Assembly: GCA_964393185.1 (NCBI GenBank)
Contig: CAYMSO010000004.1
Span: 62,001 to 126,000, forward strand
DNA from: CAYMSO01 sp964393185
GTDB lineage: Bacteria; Patescibacteriota; Dojkabacteria; J137
Direction of reading: 5' to 3'
DNA length: 64,000 nucleotides
A program made the position numbers and the translations under genes. Every line of letters starts with the position of its first letter. Position 1 is the stretch's first letter. Shown piece after piece: positions 32,538 through 42,325 of this stretch. A model generated the notes under the pieces. It was not told the origin of the DNA, did not search any database, and was given only the letters and a program-made list of their open reading frames with translations.

Positions 32538-32711
32538 AATAATTAATAAATCCGTGCGGAATTCATTATCATTGATGTCTGTAAATTTTAAGTCACCGGA
32601 TCGTAATTTCTGCAGAATAAATTCTTGAATATAATGCATAATGATACAGTTAATAACGTAATTATAAAGTTGCGGCAAGAATCGTGTAATTTAATTATTC
32701 TTACAAAAGTT

Positions 32712-32751
32712 ATGATTCATTCGTGTTGAATCATTTGGTTATTGCTATAAT
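32712..32751 (+). promoter_or_regulatory. Promoter with upstream hairpin for second femAB gene
   Basis: A perfect 8-bp inverted repeat ATGATTCA (32712-32719)/TGAATCAT (32727-32734) lies in the -35 zone of the extended -10 TGCTATAAT (32743-32751). The repeat has no T run, so an operator is more likely than a terminator. The 236-base gap has no gene. Confidence 0.45.
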
Positions 32752-32773
32752 AACTAGGAATTAAGAATTCAAT

Positions 32774-33679
32774 ATGCATTTTCAGCAATCAAAATATTGG
32801 AAGAATTTAAAACAAAAAGTAGGTAACGCGACTTTTGATTTTAAGAATGGATGGGCACAAATCACAACTCTGCCCCTTGATGTAAAAATAGGCTATGTGC
32901 CACCCATCAAAAGCCAAAAAATTGACTGGAACGATCTTATACTTAAAGCGAAAAAAGCTAATTGCGCTTACGTAACAATTGATTTTGATGAAACGACTAA
33001 CTTTGATCCTCTTAATCAGTTCTCTTTCCTAAAAAAAACTAAAAGTATAAGACTTAAACAGAATGTTATTAATAATCTTCAATACTCGGAAACTGAATTG
33101 TTGTCTCGAATTAATAAGAAAGATAGATATTATATTAGAAATGCAGAAAAGAAAGGTGTTAAAGTCAGATTTGAACAAACAGAGGAATCATTTCAGAATT
33201 TTCTAAAATTATTTTTGGAGACTAAAACTCGTCAGAATTACCATGGCCGTAGCGGAAAATATCTTACTGAAGTGTGGAAAACATTTACAGATGCTTCAAA
33301 GGAAGATTCAGCGGTTCAAATATACATTGGAACTGCAAACTATCAAGGTGAAGATATAGCAAGTTGGCTACTTTTAGGTTACCAAGATACTATGTACTAC
33401 CCTTATGGAGGCTCAAGCGTAAAATATCCGCAACTAGGAGCTACCTATCTTTTAGCTTGGGAGAGTCTTTTACTTGCTAAAAACAAGGGTTTTAAATATT
33501 TTGATTGGATGGGTTTTGAAAAAAATAAAGGTTTTAGTAGTTTTAAGAAAAAGTTTGGTGGAGAATTTGTAGTTTACGCTGATTCTGTAGATTTAGTGCT
33601 AGATTATAAAATGTATAAAATATTATCTGTAGCAAGATACTTAAGAGAAAAAATAGCTTTAATTAAGAAACTCTTTTAA
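32774..33679 (+). CDS. FemAB-family aminoacyltransferase-like protein
   Basis: 301 residues, shorter than the 31437 protein but with the same fold markers: RINKKDRYYIRNAEKKGVKV (near 115), LFLETKTRQNYHGRSGKY (near 152), YYPYGGSSVKYPQLGATYLL (near 213) and YFDWMGFEKNKGFSSFKKKFGG (near 248). It is related to the upstream FemAB protein only at the family level, so they may act in sequence at different positions of a peptide bridge. The DegT-type aminotransferase gene starts 10 bases downstream, so the pair is co-transcribed. Confidence 0.87.
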   Translation: MHFQQSKYWKNLKQKVGNATFDFKNGWAQITTLPLDVKIGYVPPIKSQKIDWNDLILKAKKANCAYVTIDFDETTNFDPLNQFSFLKKTKSIRLKQNVINNLQYSETELLSRINKKDRYYIRNAEKKGVKVRFEQTEESFQNFLKLFLETKTRQNYHGRSGKYLTEVWKTFTDASKEDSAVQIYIGTANYQGEDIASWLLLGYQDTMYYPYGGSSVKYPQLGATYLLAWESLLLAKNKGFKYFDWMGFEKNKGFSSFKKKFGGEFVVYADSVDLVLDYKMYKILSVARYLREKIALIKKLF

Positions 33680-33689
33680 TTCAACTTTT

Positions 33690-34970
33690 ATGAACTTAAA
33701 AAGCATATTTACCTTGTCTGTTTATACAGAAACATCTCCAAATATGCAGTGGGATGATATCTGGATGGTTATAAAGACCTTGTTAACCCCATGGTCTTGG
33801 AAAAATATTAATTACTCTGAAGAATTCAGACAAGATTTAGCAAAATATACAGGACTAGAACATATAATTCTTACTGATTCGGGACGAACAGCATTAAACG
33901 TGATTCTAAAAGCAATAAATATTAAATCAGGAGATGAAGTAATTTTACCTTCTTTTACGTGCTTAGTAGTGGCTAATGCTGTTCGTTGGACTGGAGCTAA
34001 GCCAATCTACCTAGATACTTCAGAAAATGATTTTAACGCTGATTTTGGCAATTTGGATAAACTAATAACTTCGAATACCAAGGCAATTCTTGTACAACAC
34101 ACATTTGGCAAAATGGTTGATGTTGATAAAGTAAGAGCAATATGTAAATTTAAAGCTAGAGAGGATATTGTAATAATTGAAGACTGGGCCCATACAATGA
34201 AGAGAGGCCAAGAGTTAAAAGGGGATGTTGCATTTTTAACTTTTGGAATAGAAAAATTAATTTCTACCATTAGAGGAGGTGCCGCTGTAACCAATAATCA
34301 ACAAATAGCAGATGCCGTATCTCAAATTGTTAATGATTGGAGAGACTTTCCTATTAAGAGAACGATTATTGGATTACTAAATCCGTTGTTTTGGTGGATA
34401 GATGTGCCTTTGCATAAAGTTGGCTACAAAAGATACACACTTGGAGCCGCCGTAAGAATTATTTGGAGAAAACTCGGCTTCTTAGGCATTATGATAGAAA
34501 AGCTGGAAAATAAAAGCCAGAAACCGGACTGGTACCCAGTCAAAATCAGTCCTGCTTTATGCAGACTTGGTATCAATCAACTTAAAAAATTAGATACTTA
34601 TAATCGGCACAGATCTGAACTTGCCCAAATTTATCACGAAAAATTAGGCTTCTTGAGCGACGAAAAAGAATTTAATCAGAATAGAGTTTACTTAAGATAC
34701 CCTATTTTGCTTAGATCAGAAGAAGAAAAATCAGATACATGGGAAACTGCAAAAAATTTAAAAATAACATTGGGAGCATGGTTTAAGTCGCCTCTTTATG
34801 CAACATATGTAACAAAGGAAGCTTTTGAAAAATTATGTTTTATTCCAGCAAACACTCCTACAACAGTAAAAAAATGCAAAACAGTGCTTAATCTACCTAC
34901 CAGTATAAACATGCCAAAACACAAAGCAGTTAAATTGGTAAACGAATTAGACAGGTTATTGAATAATTGA
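33690..34970 (+). CDS. DegT/DnrJ/EryC1/StrS-family aminotransferase
   Basis: A PLP enzyme that normally transaminates keto-sugar nucleotides. 426 residues. DSGRTALNVILKAINIKSGD (near 57) is the phosphate-binding helix, VILPSFTC the next strand, VIIEDWAHT (near 163) carries the Asp that contacts PLP, and LTFGIEKLISTIRGGAA (near 180) contains the Lys expected to form the Schiff base. The C-terminal half has the family barrel with LPTSINMP near the end. The link to two Fem genes suggests modification of a cell-surface glycan or peptide. Product unknown. Confidence 0.88.
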   Translation: MNLKSIFTLSVYTETSPNMQWDDIWMVIKTLLTPWSWKNINYSEEFRQDLAKYTGLEHIILTDSGRTALNVILKAINIKSGDEVILPSFTCLVVANAVRWTGAKPIYLDTSENDFNADFGNLDKLITSNTKAILVQHTFGKMVDVDKVRAICKFKAREDIVIIEDWAHTMKRGQELKGDVAFLTFGIEKLISTIRGGAAVTNNQQIADAVSQIVNDWRDFPIKRTIIGLLNPLFWWIDVPLHKVGYKRYTLGAAVRIIWRKLGFLGIMIEKLENKSQKPDWYPVKISPALCRLGINQLKKLDTYNRHRSELAQIYHEKLGFLSDEKEFNQNRVYLRYPILLRSEEEKSDTWETAKNLKITLGAWFKSPLYATYVTKEAFEKLCFIPANTPTTVKKCKTVLNLPTSINMPKHKAVKLVNELDRLLNN

Positions 34971-35093
34971 AAATAAGCATATGTGTATATTTTGGGTAAA
35001 CACGCTACCCAGGCTATGCACTCGTAAGAATTACATGAGTATAATATTCAAAGCATAAGCTACAAGGAGGTTATGAATCTCAGTGAATTAAAA

Positions 35094-38000
35094 TTAACTA
35101 AATGGATTAGAATCTCTTGTGTTTTTACCACCTAACTTAGTTATCAAAATATCTTCAGTTATATACCCATAGTTATTTATTTCTATGTCTACCAGTAAGT
35201 ATTGCGAAGATTCTCCGTCCTTTGAATACATTTGATAACCCTGTTTCGAGGCTAGCGCCTGATATTTTCCTGGCTTTAATTTAAGTTTAAGCTCTCCATT
35301 ATTATTTGTTAAAGCGATCGAAATTTGTCGGTTATCCTGATAAATCCTTACACTTGCACCACCTACACTCTCTCCTGTTTTCTGATCTACTACCCTGCCC
35401 TTTACAGTCTTTTTTGTAAATACATAAATATGAGCGGCAAAAAGCACAAAATAGAACACGAGGATCATAATGTTTGTAGTCAATGGACTAACCAATGCTG
35501 CATACATAGAATAAATAAATCCTACAATTGTTAAAATGAATAGTAGCTTCCTAAATGCATTGTAAATCGAACTTCTGCTATAAGACAGATTAACTAGGAA
35601 ATTTCGTGACGATTCATCTATTTTTTGCATAGGTACATCCTCTACAACTTCCAGTTCATCATTTTCCTCGGATATCACTATTTCTCTCTCAAAGTTTGCA
35701 AATCCTACAGCACGAGCTTCTAACTTATAATTACCAGGTTCCTCTACCAGCAAACCATACTTACCATCTATATCGGATACAGTTTGTGAAACCATGTTAC
35801 CACTGCTATTAAACACTCTTAAAGTAGCAAAAGATATAGGCCTGTTTTCTTCTGAATCGTAAACTATTCCCCAGTATTTTTTCCTTCTTGGCAGTAACAG
35901 ACCAATAATACCAAACCTGTTTAATACAATAATTGTGGCTAAGGTTGCTGCTGTTAATGTAGTTACGCTTGTTCCCAAAGTATTAAAATAACTAAATACA
36001 TCCCCAGCCTCTTCAGTCGTTGCAATAGAGTCGAGTACGGTTATACTAAATATCTTACTCTGCGTTGTTCCATCTGGATAATAAGCTATAACTTCAATTA
36101 CAAAGGTTCCTGGTGATGTGAAGAATACATCATGAGTTCCTATCGGAGAAAGATTACCTTCAACATCCACGATCCTAACATAATCTGCACCTTCAGCATT
36201 CCAGCTTACTTTTACTTTGTTTCCTACAAGTGTTTGGTTTGTATCAACCTCTGCCACCAGATCTGCAATCGTTCCTTCAACAATAATAGTTAGTTCTGCC
36301 TCAACTGATCCGTATGGTCCTTCTCCAATTATTTTATACTTAGTAGTTTTTTGCGGAGATACCTCCAATTTCCCATTTAAGTTTACTTGGCCAATTCCTG
36401 CAATGGTTACTTTGGTTACATTAGCACTCTTCCAGTTAATGTTTGTTTTTTCTCCTTTAGCTATCTGGTAATCGTCTGCTGTAAACTCTATTGATGGTTT
36501 AGGATTATTTACATTTGTATTGTTACCACCTTCCTCAACATTGTTATTGCAATTAGAGACTAATAAGCCGCTATCCGACAGATATTCTTCTGAATTATAA
36601 TTGACATAAAGCTGATATACACCTTCTGTAGGTGTATTGAATGTTACTCCATTTAAAGTAGCAGAACCATTAACAAATGTTCCACCAGTTACAGAAAGTC
36701 CCGAAGCATTGGTTGCACTTCCGACTTTTCTCATAGCAATACTAAAATTACCATTTTCCGAAGTTGGATTGCCTAGAATATCAACTGTATTTATACTAAT
36801 ACTAAAAGCATTATTACTATTTTTACAAATAGAGTCAGGATTGAAAGTAACGTTGACACCATTTGTTTCGACAGAAGAAGCATCTTTATATGCAGAGTAA
36901 GTTAGTTGTAAATTGTCTATAATAGGCGTTTGCCCTTCTGCAGCTTTTTGCAAAATTAATCTAAATCTGATTCTATAATCTTCCTGCGGAAAATTAACTA
37001 TTTCGCCAACATCAATATCGTACCAATCAACTCCATTGTTAGTTACTTGCACTTGAACATTTGCTGGTATGGTTTGAGCTTTTGCATTAGGAATCAAATT
37101 AGCAAAAATATTTTTATTTTTAGTCTTTTCTTGTTTTTGCACGTCGTAGTTATACCCAACCACATTTGCTGATTCCAGTTTTATGTAATCTGCGTATAAA
37201 TGTTCATTCACAGAAGTTACAGATACAGCTACATTTGTATTATCGAAGTCTCTGTCAATATCATACTTAAAAAATCCATATCTTGGCATGTTTGCAAAAA
37301 AGGTGTTGTAGTTTTCTATATACAAATGAGGTTCATCTGCGGGGTAATTTCCTAGAAAAGGATCATATTGAATTATTTGATCATCGAACCTATTGGTAAG
37401 AGTATTATTGTAGTAAATATGATAGATAAATCCTGATCCTATAGCTACAGCAAATAGCTGGTCGCCTTCTGGGTACTGCCCTTCCATGTAGTAAATCCTT
37501 GCAAGGCCAAAATCTCCTACTTGTGCACGAGTAATAAAATTATTGTGCACTGTGCCATTAGATTCTATCCATGCTATACCATTGCCACTTGTGGCAACAA
37601 ACATATTTCCTTGACTATCCCAATCTATGTCACGAACTCTCTGAACACCATATGCTGTAATTGCATCATCGCCCTCATCTTCAACGCTTGCGCCATAATT
37701 CCATTTAATTATATCGTCGTCACTGTCTCTTAAAAACCATATATTGTTTGTACCAGGTTGTTGTTTTAGTCTAACTCCACCTGGTGCATTCAAGGCTGGT
37801 GCAGTTGTTTGGTATATTATGTCTCCGTCATTAATGTCTGCGAAGTCATTGAGCGGTTCAACATAGCTTATGCTAGGCGTTGGAACCACATTATGAATCA
37901 AAACGCCAAAAGTTCCATCTCCATTATCGATAACTTCAGCCATGTTAAATTGTGAACGTCCAGAAAAAATATTTTGATCTATATAATTTGCAACCGTGTC

Positions 38001-40964
38001 ATCATTTGGATTAGAAGGAGTATTATTTGTATCTAAAATAACAAATCCTACACCTGTTAGTACTACAAGATATTCTCTTCCACCTACAGTGATTGATTGT
38101 AAATCTTCATTACCTTGATTAACGACATTCAATCCATGAAGTGCAGCAATATCGTACATGGTCGTTACTCCGCCATCCGAAACAAAAATAAATTGATGAC
38201 TTTGGCCAAGGGGTGTTGTATTTACCCAGAAACCGCCGTTAGTACTTCTCTCCACAATGGAGGCACCGCTATATGTTCCGTATCTTGGAGCAAGATAAGT
38301 ATTGCTTAGAGTGGTTCTTGTTAAGGTATTATCAACTGCAAGACGCGCTATACCATTACCCCAAATAGCTGTTGTTAATTGTATTGCACTATTGCTTGTA
38401 TCCGAAAAATCCTCTGTTAATGTAACTTTAACTGCCTCGAGATTAGGATTTTGCTCTGCTATTGTAAAAGTTAAAGAATAGTTTTGTGTTGTAGAATTAT
38501 TAGCAACATCTGTTGCTCTAAAGTAAACGGTATTCTGACCTAATGGTAGATTTTCTAATTGTATTTGGAACAATTCCTTGGATGAATTATAAGCTCCATC
38601 TGTCGGGGTTGCTGTGATCCATGTATTATTATCTAAAGAATAATCAACACTTTGGATATTGTTTACTATGTCTGTTTCGTCATCTTCTACTTCAATTTCT
38701 ACTTCAGGGCTAGTTTCGTATATTATGTCTGGGATATCAAAAACATTTATTAATGGAGGAGTGCTATCTTCTGCTTGAATTGTAATTAATTCTCTGGCGT
38801 AGGCACCATCGTGCAAGACGTTTCCTGCTGAATCAAAAGCTCGAACATGATATACCATGTTGCCATCAGGCAGATCTATTGGAGTTTCTATAATAAAATT
38901 TTCTTCTACTTCATCAAATGCACCATCGGCTGGGATAGCCTGTGTCCAATTTACAAATCCTGCATCATTGATTAGAAACTCAACTGATGCAATTGTATCG
39001 TTATCCGGATCATATGCTTGTCCTGTAATAGTTGGTCGTACATTATCTGTAGGATCTGGGGTATATGTATCTAAGGTTACTGTTGGTGGATTTGCATTAT
39101 CAATAACATTTAAAATTAAGTAGTTATCTAAATTCATTAAATTTCCGGATGCATCTGTAGCTTCAAAAGATATAGTTATAGTAGATCCTGGAGATGCAGG
39201 TTGACCAACAATTATTCTAAATTCTTCTGAAGTGCTATCAAATGCTTCATCTAGAGGAGTTAAACTATTGGTGGACGGAGATCCTAGATCACTATAAAGC
39301 ACTGTATAATTTCCTGATACAATGTTAGAAAATTGATCCGAAATTCTAAATAATACTTCTACTTCGCTAGTCAAAGCTTTGTTTACTACACCAGGATTAA
39401 CCAAAATTTCTAAAGTTGGAGGCTCGTTGTCGCCGCCAACAAAACCTGTGTTGTAATTACCAGTGGAGCCAAAAGTTATTGCATCATTCCAAATATCATT
39501 TTTAAAAGTAAAAGCAGCATAACAATATGCTTGTCCAACTGTTACATCTAAATCTGAAAATGCGATAGAATCGTTAGCAACTGGATCAATTGTTTCATTA
39601 ACAGTCAATCCACTTTCGTGATTAAGAGGATAATTAGAATCGGTACATGCTCCATCCACTCTTTGAACACGAATTATATTCAGTGCATCGTTAGGAACTG
39701 TGTATGTTATATCAACTTGAGAGTCACTATTGTCGCTAGCATTTAAGTCTAGAACAGGTTGTGGGAAATTGCCATAATCAAAATTAAAGGTAAAGAACTC
39801 GCCCGTTCTTGGATATTCGACTGCATAAGAATCTGTAATTCTGATTTTAAATTCGTATTGTTGATTTTGATCAAGATTTAAATCTGATATATCAAGATAG
39901 TAATAACCATCACGCGTATTAATTGAATTAGCAGGGGCATGCCCTGGTATTTCAAAAGCAAAAGTATCCACTACTCTTTCTTGTCCAAAATATTGCAAAG
40001 AATCATTTATAATATTGAATCTAATTTCCTGTGTATCTGATGTCGGAAAGTCCTGTATCTTTTCTGCATAAATTGGATTACCTAAATCAAAACTTACATT
40101 AAAGAAATCGGAATCTGTTGGTCCAGGCCAATAGTTATTATCTGAATCTTTTAGTCTTACCTTAGCAATTTTTCCATTTTCCACCACTTCATTTGTAAGA
40201 TCAAAGTACATATCTTGATCAAACTCACATCTGGATTGATAGATAGGATAAGTTTCGGAACTTATTTCGCTTCCTATTTCTACATAAAGTTCTGTTATTG
40301 GTGCTGTACAAACATCTGTAGCAGAATCTATAACCAAATTAAAATTAGGATCTGTATATGCAATTTTGGTATTAGATAAAGATACTGATAGTTGATTTGG
40401 ATCTATAAATTCATAACTATAGCTGGCTAGTAAAACTTTCTCGGCTTGCAGGGAATTCCCATTCACTGCATAAGCATAGATTTCGTAAGTTCCATCTTGT
40501 CCAAGTTGATTATAATAACTGCTAATATCTGTACTAAATTCATATTCTGTGTAATCTTCTAAATCTCCTCCCACAATACGGGTAAGTCCAGTATCAGTTT
40601 CAAAAAAATTTGAATTATTGCCTTGAACCTCCACTCTAATCTGGGCGTAACTAATACCACTTTCAAAATCCTCTGCACTGAAAGTTATCAGTTTCTCTGT
40701 TTGACTTACGTCTGTAGTTTGTAAAAGTGTAATGCTAGGTGCAGTTTGATCTAAGGAGCAAGTTTCTGGATCGTCATTGCAAGGCACAGCGGCATTTATA
40801 AATCTTCCTTTACCATCTGCCAAAACAAATGTAACTATCGACATAAAAAGCACAAGCGAGAGTAAGCATACAAATAATATGTGTTCAAAATAGTGTTCTA
40901 TGTGGATTAGTCTTTTTTTCATCAATCGCGAGTAAGGGCTAAAACTGTATTTATATTCAAACAC
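35094..40964 (-). CDS. Giant multidomain surface protein with membrane-spanning C-terminus
   Basis: 1956 residues. A hydrophobic export segment lies near 28-50 (HILFVCLLSLVLFMSIVTFVLA); ATG at 40922 (MKKRLIHIEHYF) is a likelier start than 40964. Many Ig/cadherin-like beta domains with Ser/Thr/Asp-rich sequence follow (about 60-880), then a region of short repeated strands that looks like a beta propeller (about 890-1240), more Ig-like domains (to about 1620), a membrane helix (about 1650-1672) followed by RRKKYW, a carboxypeptidase regulatory-like domain (about 1690-1770), two more helices (about 1803-1848) and a second such domain (1853-1945). It is probably an adhesin or host/cell-contact protein. 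It follows the amidase-like gene by 37 bases. Confidence 0.85.
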   Translation of the reverse strand: MFEYKYSFSPYSRLMKKRLIHIEHYFEHILFVCLLSLVLFMSIVTFVLADGKGRFINAAVPCNDDPETCSLDQTAPSITLLQTTDVSQTEKLITFSAEDFESGISYAQIRVEVQGNNSNFFETDTGLTRIVGGDLEDYTEYEFSTDISSYYNQLGQDGTYEIYAYAVNGNSLQAEKVLLASYSYEFIDPNQLSVSLSNTKIAYTDPNFNLVIDSATDVCTAPITELYVEIGSEISSETYPIYQSRCEFDQDMYFDLTNEVVENGKIAKVRLKDSDNNYWPGPTDSDFFNVSFDLGNPIYAEKIQDFPTSDTQEIRFNIINDSLQYFGQERVVDTFAFEIPGHAPANSINTRDGYYYLDISDLNLDQNQQYEFKIRITDSYAVEYPRTGEFFTFNFDYGNFPQPVLDLNASDNSDSQVDITYTVPNDALNIIRVQRVDGACTDSNYPLNHESGLTVNETIDPVANDSIAFSDLDVTVGQAYCYAAFTFKNDIWNDAITFGSTGNYNTGFVGGDNEPPTLEILVNPGVVNKALTSEVEVLFRISDQFSNIVSGNYTVLYSDLGSPSTNSLTPLDEAFDSTSEEFRIIVGQPASPGSTITISFEATDASGNLMNLDNYLILNVIDNANPPTVTLDTYTPDPTDNVRPTITGQAYDPDNDTIASVEFLINDAGFVNWTQAIPADGAFDEVEENFIIETPIDLPDGNMVYHVRAFDSAGNVLHDGAYARELITIQAEDSTPPLINVFDIPDIIYETSPEVEIEVEDDETDIVNNIQSVDYSLDNNTWITATPTDGAYNSSKELFQIQLENLPLGQNTVYFRATDVANNSTTQNYSLTFTIAEQNPNLEAVKVTLTEDFSDTSNSAIQLTTAIWGNGIARLAVDNTLTRTTLSNTYLAPRYGTYSGASIVERSTNGGFWVNTTPLGQSHQFIFVSDGGVTTMYDIAALHGLNVVNQGNEDLQSITVGGREYLVVLTGVGFVILDTNNTPSNPNDDTVANYIDQNIFSGRSQFNMAEVIDNGDGTFGVLIHNVVPTPSISYVEPLNDFADINDGDIIYQTTAPALNAPGGVRLKQQPGTNNIWFLRDSDDDIIKWNYGASVEDEGDDAITAYGVQRVRDIDWDSQGNMFVATSGNGIAWIESNGTVHNNFITRAQVGDFGLARIYYMEGQYPEGDQLFAVAIGSGFIYHIYYNNTLTNRFDDQIIQYDPFLGNYPADEPHLYIENYNTFFANMPRYGFFKYDIDRDFDNTNVAVSVTSVNEHLYADYIKLESANVVGYNYDVQKQEKTKNKNIFANLIPNAKAQTIPANVQVQVTNNGVDWYDIDVGEIVNFPQEDYRIRFRLILQKAAEGQTPIIDNLQLTYSAYKDASSVETNGVNVTFNPDSICKNSNNAFSISINTVDILGNPTSENGNFSIAMRKVGSATNASGLSVTGGTFVNGSATLNGVTFNTPTEGVYQLYVNYNSEEYLSDSGLLVSNCNNNVEEGGNNTNVNNPKPSIEFTADDYQIAKGEKTNINWKSANVTKVTIAGIGQVNLNGKLEVSPQKTTKYKIIGEGPYGSVEAELTIIVEGTIADLVAEVDTNQTLVGNKVKVSWNAEGADYVRIVDVEGNLSPIGTHDVFFTSPGTFVIEVIAYYPDGTTQSKIFSITVLDSIATTEEAGDVFSYFNTLGTSVTTLTAATLATIIVLNRFGIIGLLLPRRKKYWGIVYDSEENRPISFATLRVFNSSGNMVSQTVSDIDGKYGLLVEEPGNYKLEARAVGFANFEREIVISEENDELEVVEDVPMQKIDESSRNFLVNLSYSRSSIYNAFRKLLFILTIVGFIYSMYAALVSPLTTNIMILVFYFVLFAAHIYVFTKKTVKGRVVDQKTGESVGGASVRIYQDNRQISIALTNNNGELKLKLKPGKYQALASKQGYQMYSKDGESSQYLLVDIEINNYGYITEDILITKLGGKNTRDSNPFS

Positions 40965-41001
40965 AATTCAGCTTTAATTACAACCGCTTTTCTGGTTAGA
41001 A

Positions 41002-42231
41002 CTAAGGATATACTTGCCTTGTATACCAATTGGCTACCCATCCTTTTTGTCCATCCTGCAGCTCAATTTCTATCCATCCGTTACCTGCATCGTTTGTTTT
41101 GAAGTACCTTTCTCCTGGCGATACTTGAGATATAACAGTACCAACGCTGGAAGGAGTTTGTCTAACTCTTAGTATTCCAGTTTCGGTATTGCCAATTTCT
41201 ATTATGGGTCTATCTGGAGCACTTAGGTTTACCTTGATGGAAAATGGATTTGCGTTTATGTTTTTACCATCAGGTGTGCTTAGAGTGAATGTTTCACTTA
41301 TTTCCCCAACGTAAAGAGGTGCTCTTAGCTGTACATCGAACGTTCCTTCTTCGAATCTTCTAAGGGCTAATTCATCGCCTAAGATACTAAATTGTGAGGT
41401 GCTTAGCCACACATTATTTAGAAAAAATGTACTTGCACCTCCATCTGATTTAGTGGCAATTAATTCGGAACTTGTTCCTCCGTACACTCCGTATTCGCTC
41501 AGATTATTTAATCTAATAGAAACAATAAAAGTGCTTCCTGGCTTTACTGGTTCGGAAGGCACTATAACCTCATCCACTCTTAAATTATATGATTTTTCCA
41601 CAGGCTGATATTTGGGTTTTATAGTATTTTTTATTGAATCTAAGCTACTATTCCAGATACCAAATATGTCATTTGCAGCCATAGTTACACTTCTTGTGGC
41701 TTGATTTCTTACAAACTTTACACCCTTAACTTCTATATTATTTGGATTAATTGCATTTTGGTTGCAAAGCTTTAATAACAACTCTGAAAGACTATTGATT
41801 GATCTAGGATCAAATTTGCTTGCGGACTTTTCTGTAAGATAAGCTATCAAAATCATATTATTTCCAATACCCGAAACACTTATCTGTCTTTCGTCACGAC
41901 CTTTATTACCTTCGTAAACATTGCCATCTTCGTCTACTACATAGTGAAAGGGAATATCGCTAAATCCTAGTTTATCGACTGTAAAGTAGTGTAATCCTCT
42001 GTACCATTCACTTGATTCCGTCTCAAAATTGGATGTAGGAATATAAACTGGTGCAATTACTATTTTTTGAGGCAGCGTATAGTTTACGTCGTCTTTAATT
42101 AGGCTTTTATCTATTTTAAGTTCATCAGTTGAAAGGATAGTTAAAGCATTAACATTACCCGCACTCATTATGAAAATAAGAGCAGTTGTGAGTACAATAA
42201 GTATTTTTGTGGTAATTTTACTTTGCTTCAT
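41002..42231 (-). CDS. Amidase_2/PGRP-fold protein without zinc ligands, plus SH3-like domain
   Basis: 409 residues: signal peptide (about 8-29), a peptidoglycan-amidase-like domain (about 50-180), a beta-sandwich (about 195-335) and a C-terminal bacterial SH3 domain (about 343-409: LRVRQTPSSVGTVISQVSPG). The amidase core is visible in LGFSDIPFHYVVDEDGNVYEGN, but the first zinc histidine (IVIHH) reads IVIAP, and the GHRD..T.CPG block reads VKGVKFVRNQATRS, so the zinc site is gone. It probably binds cell wall without cutting it. The giant surface protein gene follows at 37 bases, perhaps as a partner anchored by this protein. Confidence 0.75.
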   Translation of the reverse strand: MKQSKITTKILIVLTTALIFIMSAGNVNALTILSTDELKIDKSLIKDDVNYTLPQKIVIAPVYIPTSNFETESSEWYRGLHYFTVDKLGFSDIPFHYVVDEDGNVYEGNKGRDERQISVSGIGNNMILIAYLTEKSASKFDPRSINSLSELLLKLCNQNAINPNNIEVKGVKFVRNQATRSVTMAANDIFGIWNSSLDSIKNTIKPKYQPVEKSYNLRVDEVIVPSEPVKPGSTFIVSIRLNNLSEYGVYGGTSSELIATKSDGGASTFFLNNVWLSTSQFSILGDELALRRFEEGTFDVQLRAPLYVGEISETFTLSTPDGKNINANPFSIKVNLSAPDRPIIEIGNTETGILRVRQTPSSVGTVISQVSPGERYFKTNDAGNGWIEIELQDGQKGWVANWYTRQVYP

Positions 42232-42325
42232 ACTTTTAAATCACTATTATTATATAGTAATCTCATAATAAAATGTCGCTTTTTTAACTTTACAAGTTTG
42301 ATTATAAGTAATGCGAATATTGAAA

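Noticed and set aside
35073..35135. A 20-codon frame behind a strong AAGGAGG (35064-35070) and a TATAAT (35040-35045).
   Set aside because: The ribosome site is only 2 bases from the ATG, too close to work, and most of the frame is antisense to the 3' end of the giant surface-protein gene. The local hairpin TGGGTA/TACCCA is also too weak to call. I see no reason to call a gene.
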